A stretch of 47,115 nt of DNA, from NCBI GenBank assembly GCA_028704515.1, contig JAQWFH010000015.1, positions 1 to 47,115 on the forward strand. Direction: 5' to 3'. Positions within the stretch are counted from its first letter, which is position 1; each line of letters begins with the position of its first letter. Origin of the DNA: Eubacteriales bacterium (GTDB taxonomy: Bacteria > Bacillota > Clostridia > Peptostreptococcales > Anaerovoracaceae). A model generated the notes under the pieces. The model saw nothing but the letters and a program-made list of their open reading frames with translations, ran no database searches and was not told where the DNA came from. A program made the translations under genes and the position numbers. Shown here one piece after another: positions 24,337 through 31,390 of this stretch.

Positions 24337-26519
24337 TAATCCACCGCGTCTATATATTTTTTAAAATGCTTGCAATATATCTTGTATATTATTTCAAATG
24401 CAACTATGGCGATAATGCCCAAAATTAAGCCGAAAAGGAGCGAATATCCCGTTCTTATAAAGCCTAGATAAAGAGGGGTTCTTATGTGCATGAATGTATT
24501 TGTTATCGATGTCATACCTATTACTCCGAAAAGCCCCATGACGAAAGTGAGAAGCTTAAAGCGCCTTACACTGCAATATACCATCAGCATAATTGCCGGG
24601 AATGCAAATAAAAATTCCTTCGTTCTCGGTCTTGCGAGCAGAAGCTCTTCGAGTTTATTTCTAAACAGCATTTCAAAACTTAAAACCTGAAGACTGCTGT
24701 CATGTCCGGTTCTTAATATATAATAAACCCCAACAATCCCTAGGATTCCAAGTACGATAACCATCCATACTTTTATACTCATATTGAGCATATCCTTTAT
24801 GTCTATGATTTCCAATCTTCCGATTTTCGCTTTTTTCTCTCCAAATCCGTAATAAGCAAGGAATACTATTACGAAATATGCTATAGGTAAAAGCTGTGAT
24901 ATTTTTACTCCCCGGAAGATATCTATTTCGAGCATAAAGCTCGTAGAGGAAATTGTGGCTGCAGTAACAATACCGCCTATAAATGCGATAGCCGCGGCTC
25001 CTATCAGAGCTGCTGACGCGTACTTTATTATGCGCGTCAGCGGAGCGCTTGAGTCGAGAGACTCAGCGCTCTCGCGGCTCATAAAAGCAAAGGCCGTAAC
25101 GGCAATACACGAAAATACCACAGCTGCCGCAAAGGCTGTAATCAGTATTGCCATATTCGGAATGACCACATAAGCCCCCAGTGCACAAGCCGCCCCAAGT
25201 GCGGCGATTATATACATAAGCTTATTATTTATAGGCAAAATGCTCCTCAAAAGAAGAACCGCGCCCATTGCAACACCGATTGCGATAAGCACACGAATAG
25301 CCGTAGGAACACTGTAATCCTTCATGACAGATGCATCACCCTGTTCAAAGCCGTGCTCCGAAAGCCTGTCCGCCAAATTTGAAAATGTTTCCCTGTAATC
25401 TTCAGGATCTGTTATATATGTATGAAGATCTTTAATTTCCATAAAAGGCTTAAAGTATATTACTCTGATATTTCGCTCAGTAATAGCTCGAAAAAGCGTA
25501 TTTTCAATTTCCTTGGCTCCTTCGTAGCCGTAATATTGATATCTATTCTGTATGTAATTCCATACGCTGAATACTCGAACAGTGTCGTATTTCGATTCCG
25601 TTGCAACCTCATTCACTCCGTACTGCATTATGTTTTGCAGCTGAGTTGTATTTTCAATAAGTCCGATTGTGAGATCGTTATCTATTATGTAATCCTTTAC
25701 AAAGTCCGTACCGTCATCATATCCTATTGTGGCCTCTCCCCCTGCGATTACATATTTAGGGGTTATTCCGTATCTTTCATATTCGTCGATGACGGCCTCT
25801 GCATACTTAGTATCGTTCCACCCGTTGTAAGCCAGTGTTCTCGGTATAACATTCATGCCCGCATCCGCGATAATTTTCACCTTATCTTCAGGCAATCCGA
25901 GTGATATATACATGAGCTTTGAGCCTTCTATCCCAATTCTTTCAATGAATCCGGCATTAGAAGAGTCCATATATTTGTGCTTTTCACTGTAGAGTGTGGT
26001 ATCAGCTGTACCGTCAAGCCATATCCAAGCCTTCTCCCCGTCTCTATAAACAGCATACCTCTCTTCTTGAAAGCGCTTTTGTATTCCGTCCGTAACGAAG
26101 CTTGTAGCTTCAGCATCTCCTGTTTTGACAAGCACATCGAAATCATCAAATGTCCCCTTTTCTTCTACTGAAGAAATAAAGCCAACCGGCAGAGAATCCT
26201 TCCAAAACGCTTGCTCCATGACATTGCCCATGACTTGTCCCTCTACAGGAAGACGAGAATCCTCCATCAGAGTCATTATGTTTTCCTCTTGAAGACCTAC
26301 CTTATTGATGCCTTGCTTTTTAAAATCTGTAAGCCACCACGAGATATCGTAATCGCTCTGAGATGCCATTCTTTCCATCTCTGTGTAATCTAACACGATA
26401 TCGTAAGTTTTGTTTGCCGACTCTATTGAAGTTCTCGTGCCTATTACAGAGCCTGACGCAATAATGGAAACAAGTATTACGACTAGAAGTAACTTATTCG
26501 CCCTTATAAAATTTTTCAT
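24336..26519 (-). CDS. DUF5693 family membrane protein
   Basis: 727 residues. One N-terminal membrane segment (about 9-28) leads to a large outside domain (about 29-405) with conserved-looking blocks such as WWLTDFKKQGINKVGLQEENIMTL and VIPRTLAYNGWNDTKYAEAV. The last 320 residues contain nine or so hydrophobic segments. The outside domain hints at a TIM-barrel or glycosidase-like fold (IYFKPFMEI, a barrel-like strand order), but no catalytic signature is clear. Proteins of this family sit next to csaB in many Firmicutes, and here the two genes overlap by one base. A role in making or exporting the pyruvylated wall polymer is inferred from context only. Confidence 0.82.
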   Translation of the reverse strand: MKNFIRANKLLLVVILVSIIASGSVIGTRTSIESANKTYDIVLDYTEMERMASQSDYDISWWLTDFKKQGINKVGLQEENIMTLMEDSRLPVEGQVMGNVMEQAFWKDSLPVGFISSVEEKGTFDDFDVLVKTGDAEATSFVTDGIQKRFQEERYAVYRDGEKAWIWLDGTADTTLYSEKHKYMDSSNAGFIERIGIEGSKLMYISLGLPEDKVKIIADAGMNVIPRTLAYNGWNDTKYAEAVIDEYERYGITPKYVIAGGEATIGYDDGTDFVKDYIIDNDLTIGLIENTTQLQNIMQYGVNEVATESKYDTVRVFSVWNYIQNRYQYYGYEGAKEIENTLFRAITERNIRVIYFKPFMEIKDLHTYITDPEDYRETFSNLADRLSEHGFEQGDASVMKDYSVPTAIRVLIAIGVAMGAVLLLRSILPINNKLMYIIAALGAACALGAYVVIPNMAILITAFAAAVVFSCIAVTAFAFMSRESAESLDSSAPLTRIIKYASAALIGAAAIAFIGGIVTAATISSTSFMLEIDIFRGVKISQLLPIAYFVIVFLAYYGFGEKKAKIGRLEIIDIKDMLNMSIKVWMVIVLGILGIVGVYYILRTGHDSSLQVLSFEMLFRNKLEELLLARPRTKEFLFAFPAIMLMVYCSVRRFKLLTFVMGLFGVIGMTSITNTFMHIRTPLYLGFIRTGYSLLFGLILGIIAIVAFEIIYKIYCKHFKKYIDAVD

Positions 26520-26536
26520 CCCCTATGTAACTCCCC

Positions 26537-26938
26537 TTATTTTATATTGTAATTTCCTCTTATCATAATCCATCCTTCCGTTCCGGCATATATCCCTCTG
26601 CCATCCTTTCTCGGGACTAGCAGCAGGTGGTTTGTTCCCACCTGCATGCCTGTCATAAGATCTTTACCAGAAGTAATATCAGATATGCCGTTGGCACCGT
26701 TGTCTATTGCGGTAAATTCTCCGCTCCTTACTATTATCTCTGTGCCCTCGTCACCTGTAAGCGTTTGCCCCGCCTCAAGCTTTACAGCTTTAAAGGTTGC
26801 CTTTGAATCCACATAGCTTTTTGATACGAGCGGGTCATTATCAGACCCCGGCGTTGCCGAGTCGGCAAAAACAGCAACCGCTCCAATAAGCATCAGTGTC
26901 ACAATTATAACAAATAGTACTACATTATTTTTTTTCAT
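26537..26938 (-). CDS. Small secreted protein, function unknown
   Basis: 133 residues. A typical signal peptide (MKKNNVV, a hydrophobic core, then AVFADSATPG, with cleavage likely after VFA) precedes a compact mature domain of about 108 residues containing GDEGTEIIVRSGEFTAI and a glycine-rich C-terminus ending in IMIRGNYNIK. I do not recognise a named domain. It has a GGAAGAGGA ribosome site and lies 17 bases before the DUF5693 gene, so it probably belongs to the csaB surface-polymer operon. The content of Gly and Asp turns suggests a beta-rich fold. Confidence 0.75.
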   Translation of the reverse strand: MKKNNVVLFVIIVTLMLIGAVAVFADSATPGSDNDPLVSKSYVDSKATFKAVKLEAGQTLTGDEGTEIIVRSGEFTAIDNGANGISDITSGKDLMTGMQVGTNHLLLVPRKDGRGIYAGTEGWIMIRGNYNIK

Positions 26939-26979
26939 GCTTTGTTCCTCTTCCGGGGCAAACCCTTGTTTTTTATATT

Positions 26980-27321
26980 TTATCTCAAACCCAGGCTGAC
27001 AGAAAGAGCTTTGTCAACGCCGGCAATCATATTTTGATCTACGGTTCCGATTCTTTCTTTTAATCTGCTTTTGTCTATGGTTCTCAATTGCTCCATGAGC
27101 ACCACCGAATTTTTGCTGAGCCCATTGTCTACAGCATCTATCTCCACATGTGTGGGCAGCTTTGATTTATTCATCTGTGATGTTACTGCCGCTACTATAA
27201 TTGTTGGGCTGTATTTATTACCCACATCATTTTGGACTACAAGTACGGGTCTAACCCCTCCTTGCTCAGAGCCGACGACAGGACTTAAATCAGCGAAATA
27301 GAGATCGCCTTTTTTTATCAT
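26980..27321 (-). CDS. MazF/EndoA family endoribonuclease toxin, no adjacent antitoxin
   Basis: 113 residues, close to B. subtilis EndoA (116). [30 protein letters not shown] starts the SH3-like barrel; Arg24 and Thr47 (AAVTSQ) match the catalytic Arg and Thr of Endo[15 protein letters not shown] and the C-terminal helix complete the fold. MazF toxins cut mRNA at short sequences such as UACAU. The usual ribbon-helix-helix antitoxin gene is absent: only 31 bases separate it from nnrD upstream, and a secreted-protein gene follows. The antitoxin may be elsewhere or the protein may have another role. Confidence 0.92.
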   Translation of the reverse strand: MIKKGDLYFADLSPVVGSEQGGVRPVLVVQNDVGNKYSPTIIVAAVTSQMNKSKLPTHVEIDAVDNGLSKNSVVLMEQLRTIDKSRLKERIGTVDQNMIAGVDKALSVSLGLR

Positions 27322-27352
27322 GTCACTCTGTCCCCTTTTATAAAATCACGTT

Positions 27353-28207
27353 TTACTTCAATATTTCTTTAAACACGAGAGGTATACAGCCTGCTATATC
27401 ACTTGCAATCATACCATATTCAGAAAGGTTATCTGCAGTAATATCGCCTGCCATTCCATGAATAAATACCCCTGCTTTTGCAGAGTCCTCTGGTGATAAG
27501 CCTTGAGCCGCAAGGCTTGCGATCACGCCGGTAAGAACATCTCCCGACCCGCCCGTAGCCATACCAGGATTCCCTGTGTTATTAATATATGTGCTCCCGT
27601 TGCCGCTTGCTACCAAAGTTCCCGCTCCTTTTAGAACGACAACGCTACCCGTGACCTCTGTAACGAGCTGTGCAATTTCCTCTCGAGAATACTTATGTAT
27701 CTCCGATAAAGTCATGCCCAAAAGCCTTGCAGCTTCTCCCATATGAGGTGTCACAATAACCGATGGCTTTGCTTTTCTCATCTGCGGCAACAGCTTTTTA
27801 TTTGCCACCGTATTAAGACCGTCAGCATCTACTATTAAAGTTCCTGAATAATTTTCAAAAAGGAATTTAATTATGTTTTCATTTTCTTCCGCCTCCCTTA
27901 TGCCCGGGCCTATGGCGACAGAATCAAACCTGTTTATATCCATGCCCGAAATTTCGGAAAGCGTCCGCGGCATACACATTGCCTCGGGTTGAGCTACCTG
28001 AATGATGGGGAAGAGTTCTTCCGGGAGCGATACGGTTACAAGACCCGCTCCGCTCTTAAGTGCCCCTCTTGACGAGAGTACTGCCGCTCCAGCCATTCCT
28101 TTTGACCCTGCGACGATTAAAATTCTTCCGCAATCGCCTTTATGTATGTCCCTTCTGCGTTCCTTGACTACAGTATGAACATAATTTAAATCAATTATAC
28201 ATTTCAT
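27353..28207 (-). CDS. nnrD: ADP-dependent NAD(P)H-hydrate dehydratase
   Basis: 284 residues from the ATG at 28207, five bases after the mgtE stop; a GTG at 28231 inside mgtE lacks a ribosome site. This is the YjeF C-terminal (carbohydrate kinase-like) domain alone: RILIVAGSKGMAGAAVLSSRGALKSGAG at the nucleotide end, VVVTPHMGEAARLLG in the middle and GNPGMATGGSGDVLTGVIASLAAQG, the signature with the catalytic Asp. It repairs hydrated NADH and NADPH using ADP. The N-terminal epimerase half (NnrE) found fused in many bacteria is missing. The start has only a weak ribosome site and is probably coupled to mgtE. Confidence 0.92.
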   Translation of the reverse strand: MKCIIDLNYVHTVVKERRRDIHKGDCGRILIVAGSKGMAGAAVLSSRGALKSGAGLVTVSLPEELFPIIQVAQPEAMCMPRTLSEISGMDINRFDSVAIGPGIREAEENENIIKFLFENYSGTLIVDADGLNTVANKKLLPQMRKAKPSVIVTPHMGEAARLLGMTLSEIHKYSREEIAQLVTEVTGSVVVLKGAGTLVASGNGSTYINNTGNPGMATGGSGDVLTGVIASLAAQGLSPEDSAKAGVFIHGMAGDITADNLSEYGMIASDIAGCIPLVFKEILK

Positions 28208-28211
28208 TGTT

Positions 28212-29588
28212 TTAAATACCCAATATCGCACTTGCGAGTAAAAAATAAATTATTACGGACATCATATCCGTAATTGAAGAAATCATCGGTGTTGCCATAA
28301 GCGCAGGGTCTATCCCCACTCGCTTTGCCCCTAAAGGAAGCATTCCACCGATAGATTTTGCAATCATTACTATAAACAGCATTGATAAGCTTACGGTAAG
28401 TGCTATGAAAACACTTTGCCCATCAAAAAAATATATCTTTGCAAAGTTTAACACAGAAATTATTATTCCTATACAAAGGCTTATTCGCAATTCTTTTAAC
28501 AGCACCTTTACCGCATCGCTCAGCACAAGCTCTCCCAAAGCTATTCCACGTATAACAAGTGTAGATGCCTGCGAACCGGTATTCCCTCCGGTACCCATCA
28601 AAAGCGGCAAATATGCCACAAGAACAATTACCTGCGAAAGCACATCTTCAAATTTTGTGATTATATGCCCGGTAATCATAAGAGATACCATAAGAATTAA
28701 TATCCACGGAAGTCTTGTTTTAACATTGTGAATTACGCTCGTATCCAGATATCTCTTGTCTGAATCATCCAGAATACCAGCCATCCTCTCAAAGTCCTCT
28801 GTATTTTCTTCTTCTATTACATCGATGATGTCGTCTACCGTAATAATTCCGACAAGGCGGTTTTCTTTGTCAACTACAGGAAGCGCCAAAAAATCGTACT
28901 TTTTAAATACCTCAGAAACCTCTTCTCTGTCATCGTATACATTGACGTAAACGTAATCATCCTTCATTATATCCGTTATTGGAACATTGTCATCCGATAT
29001 TACTAACGTTCTCAGAGAAACAATGCCGAGTAAGCTTCTTCCCTGATCCTTCACATAACATGTATATATTGTCTCGGAATCCATGCCCTCTTTCTTTACG
29101 TATGCAAGGGCTTCTTCTACATTGAAATCCTCCCTCAGACTTATATAGTTTGGGGTCATAATGCTCCCCGCACAGTCATCGGGATAATTTAAAAATGTGT
29201 TTATAAGCCTTCGCTTGTCTCTCGATGTTTTTGCAATAATCTTATCTACAACATTTGCAGGCAGCTCCTCAAGCACGTCGATCATGTCATCGAACTCCAT
29301 CTCATCCAAGATGTATTCTGTTTCTTTTTCGGTTACGCTGCTGATAATATCCACCTGGTCGTCCAAAGGAAGATATGCAAACACATCTACAGATATATGC
29401 TTTGGAAGCATACGGAAAAGTATGACCGCCTTGTCCATGCCTATATCATCTATTATTTCGTCCAAAAGCTCGGCAATTACAACGGCATTGTGTTCTATAA
29501 GAATATCTCTTGCCGCTTTGAATTGTCTTGCCTCGAGAAATTCACTTATTTCTTCAAGAATTTCTTCAAATGTCTTTTCCCTCTCCAT
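28212..29588 (-). CDS. mgtE: Magnesium transporter MgtE
   Basis: 458 residues from the ATG at 29588, preceded by AGAGAGG. The cytoplasmic superhelical N-domain (about 1-125, with MLPKHISVDVFAYLPLDDQVDII), two CBS domains (about 130-250, with IMTPNYISLREDF and FLALPVVDKENRLVGIITVDDIIDVIEEE) and five membrane helices (about 280-458) are all present. The membrane part has LPLLMGTGGNTGSQASTLVIRGIALGEL and the conserved GVDPALMATP-type stretch (here RVGIDPALMATPMI). MgtE is an Mg2+ channel gated by Mg2+ bound to the CBS/N domains. A 170-base leader with a small ORF precedes it; no M-box riboswitch is seen. Confidence 0.95.
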   Translation of the reverse strand: MEREKTFEEILEEISEFLEARQFKAARDILIEHNAVVIAELLDEIIDDIGMDKAVILFRMLPKHISVDVFAYLPLDDQVDIISSVTEKETEYILDEMEFDDMIDVLEELPANVVDKIIAKTSRDKRRLINTFLNYPDDCAGSIMTPNYISLREDFNVEEALAYVKKEGMDSETIYTCYVKDQGRSLLGIVSLRTLVISDDNVPITDIMKDDYVYVNVYDDREEVSEVFKKYDFLALPVVDKENRLVGIITVDDIIDVIEEENTEDFERMAGILDDSDKRYLDTSVIHNVKTRLPWILILMVSLMITGHIITKFEDVLSQVIVLVAYLPLLMGTGGNTGSQASTLVIRGIALGELVLSDAVKVLLKELRISLCIGIIISVLNFAKIYFFDGQSVFIALTVSLSMLFIVMIAKSIGGMLPLGAKRVGIDPALMATPMISSITDMMSVIIYFLLASAILGI

Positions 29589-29712
29589 CGGTAAAATACC
29601 TCTCTTTCCGGTATCTCCCTCGCACAAAAATAAATGTGAAAGCCGGGATACCAATTATAATTCTTTTTTTAGTCTGCACATTTATCTGCCGTTTACTCGG
29701 TAAAGGATCCAC
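29566..29712 (-). CDS. Candidate leader ORF in the mgtE 5' leader
   Basis: 48 codons, GTG start with a strong GAGGTG ribosome site six bases upstream, running through the mgtE start and ending 23 bases inside it in another frame. It begins Met-Asp-Pro-Leu-Pro and continues with basic residues and a hydrophobic stretch (RIIIGIPAFTFIFV). It lies entirely within the leader RNA expected from the promoter at 29762-29791. No homologue is known to me. It may be a regulatory leader peptide for mgtE, a small membrane protein, or chance. The enterobacterial mgtA leader MgtL starts with a similar Asp/Glu-Pro run, which is the only basis for the regulatory idea. Confidence 0.38.
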   Translation of the reverse strand: MDPLPSKRQINVQTKKRIIIGIPAFTFIFVRGRYRKERYFTDGEGKDI

Positions 29713-29761
29713 GGTTTTCACCTCTTTTCTTTCTTAATTTTATTGTTGCGCATACATATTT

Positions 29762-29791
29762 ATTATAGCTCCACAACAGCTAATTTGGCAA
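29762..29791 (-). promoter_or_regulatory. Promoter of the mgtE operon
   Basis: On the minus strand TTGCCA (29786-29791), an 18-base spacer and TATAAT (29762-29767). It gives a leader of about 170 bases before mgtE. The leader also holds a hairpin GGTATC...GATACC between about 29605 and 29655 without a T-run. Confidence 0.7.
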
Positions 29792-29834
29792 GAAATTTCA
29801 AAAGAAACTTGAAATTCAGTCTTGTCTCATCCGG

Positions 29835-29860
29835 AACTATGTGAAAATTCATAGTTTTTT
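29835..29860 (+). terminator. Terminator-like hairpin between the mgtE and gdhA promoters
   Basis: AACTATG and CATAGTT form a 7-pair stem with loop TGAAAATT and a following run of T. No gene on the plus strand ends nearby. It may insulate gdhA from transcripts coming the other way through mgtE, or be part of a regulatory site. The rest of 29768-29871 is AT-rich with another short repeat (AATTTC...GAAATT) and nothing else I recognise. Confidence 0.45.
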
Positions 29861-29871
29861 CCCTGTTTGTG

Positions 29872-29900
29872 TTGACTAAAAAATGACAAAGTGATATATT
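29872..29900 (+). promoter_or_regulatory. Promoter of gdhA
   Basis: TTGACT at 29872-29877, a 17-base spacer and TATATT at 29895-29900, about 75 bases before the start codon. This agrees with high expression suggested by the codon use. Confidence 0.82.
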
Positions 29901-29974
29901 TAACTTGTATGAAATTTTTAGTCCATTCTATACTGTTTGGACATGAAAAGTATAAGAGAAAAGAGGAGATAATT

Positions 29975-31321
29975 ATGTCAAACTATGTTGAAAGAGTCAT
30001 CGAGCTTTGTAAACAGAACAACCCTGGCGAAGTTGAATTTCATCAAACTATAGAAGAAGTTCTTCATTCACTGGCTCCTGTTATGGAAGCTCATCCTGAG
30101 TATGAAAAAGCTTCACTGCTTGAGAGATTGGTTGAACCTGAAAGAGGAATCACATTCAGAGTTTGCTGGATTGATGACGCAGGTAAAGTTCAGGTAAATA
30201 AGGGTTACAGATACCAGTTCAACAGTGCTATCGGACCTTACAAAGGTGGACTCAGATTTGCTCCAAGCGTAAATCCAGGAACAGTTAAGTTCTTAGGTTT
30301 TGAGCAGATCTTCAAGAACAGCTTAACTGGTCTTCCAATTGGCGGAGGCAAGGGTGGAGCTGACTTCGATCCTAACGGCAAGTCAGACGGCGAAATCATG
30401 CGTTTCTGTCAGTCTTTCATGGATGAGCTCTACAGACACGTAGGACCTAATACAGACGTTCCTGCAGGAGACCTCGGCGTAGGTGCAAGAGAAATCGGTT
30501 ACCTGTTCGGCCAGTACAAGAGATTGGTTAACAGATATGAAGGCGTTCTCACAGGAAAAGGCCTCTCCTATGGCGGTTGCCAGGGAAGAACAGAAGCTAC
30601 AGGCTTCGGTATCGTTTGGTTTGCTCAGGAAATGCTTAAGGCTAACGGAGCAGACATTAAGGGTATGACAGTAGCAATCTCAGGTTTCGGTAACGTATCT
30701 TGGGGTACTGCTTGGAAGCTTATGGACCTCGGCGCTAAGCTGATCACTATCTCCGGTCCAGACGGTTACATCCTTGACGAAGATGGTATCAATACTAGAG
30801 AAAAAGTTGACTACCTCCTTGAACTCAGAGGATCCGGTAAGAACATATGCGCTCCTTATGCAGACAAGTTCCCTGGAGCAAAGTTTATCGCAGGCAAGAA
30901 GCCTTGGGAAGTTAAGGCTGACCTCTACATCCCTTGCGCACTTCAGAACGAAATCAGAGAAGAAGATGCAAGATCATTTGTTGAAAGAGGCGTTAAGTTC
31001 GTTTGCGAAGGATCAAACATGTCTTCAACTAACGAAGCTATCAAAATCATGCAAGAAGGCGGAATCATACTTGGACCTTCAAAGGCTGCTAACGCAGGCG
31101 GTGTTGCTACATCTTGTCTCGAAATGGGTCAAAATGCAGGACATACTGTTTTCTCAAATGAACAGGTTTATGAAAAGCTTCACGGCATCATGGTTTACAT
31201 TCACAAGAACTGCGAAGAAGCTTCAAAAGAATACTATGGTAAGTATGACCTCGTAGCAGGCGCTAACATCGCAGGCTTCAAGAAGATTGCTCAGGCAATG
31301 ATGGCACAGGGCATTGTATAA
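29975..31321 (+). CDS. gdhA: Glutamate dehydrogenase (NADP-type, GdhA)
   Basis: 448 residues from the ATG at 29975 (AGAGGAG eight bases before); the upstream reading to 29891 covers the promoter and is rejected. It has the hexameric GDH pattern: GYRYQFNSAIGPYKGGLRFAPSVN, GLPIGGGKGGADFDP with the catalytic Lys of GGGKGG, AGDLGVGAREIG and a Rossmann fold with AISGFGNVSWGTAWKL. The length of about 450 and the sequence type match class I GDH as in E. coli and C. symbiosum. It interconverts glutamate and 2-oxoglutarate with ammonia; NADP preference is by class, not proven. Its codon use (frequent ctc, gac, aag, gaa, few rare codons) is clearly different from the neighbours, as expected for a highly expressed gene. 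Confidence 0.96.
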   Translation: MSNYVERVIELCKQNNPGEVEFHQTIEEVLHSLAPVMEAHPEYEKASLLERLVEPERGITFRVCWIDDAGKVQVNKGYRYQFNSAIGPYKGGLRFAPSVNPGTVKFLGFEQIFKNSLTGLPIGGGKGGADFDPNGKSDGEIMRFCQSFMDELYRHVGPNTDVPAGDLGVGAREIGYLFGQYKRLVNRYEGVLTGKGLSYGGCQGRTEATGFGIVWFAQEMLKANGADIKGMTVAISGFGNVSWGTAWKLMDLGAKLITISGPDGYILDEDGINTREKVDYLLELRGSGKNICAPYADKFPGAKFIAGKKPWEVKADLYIPCALQNEIREEDARSFVERGVKFVCEGSNMSSTNEAIKIMQEGGIILGPSKAANAGGVATSCLEMGQNAGHTVFSNEQVYEKLHGIMVYIHKNCEEASKEYYGKYDLVAGANIAGFKKIAQAMMAQGIV

Positions 31322-31343
31322 ACTACAGCAATAACATCATTTG

Positions 31344-31372
31344 AAAAGGTATCCTTTTAGGATACCTTTTTT
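31344..31372. terminator. Terminator between gdhA and addA
   Basis: A perfect stem AAAAGGTATCC / GGATACCTTTT with loop TTTTA, then TT on the plus strand. On the minus strand it also ends in T-rich sequence, so it probably serves both convergent genes. Confidence 0.88.
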
Positions 31373-31390
31373 ATTATAATAATTCTTAAT

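Noticed and set aside
29589..29761. M-box (ykoK) magnesium riboswitch in the mgtE leader
   Set aside because: The conserved GUUAGGUGAGGCUCC-type segments are not present on the minus strand. Only a plain hairpin and the small ORF are seen.
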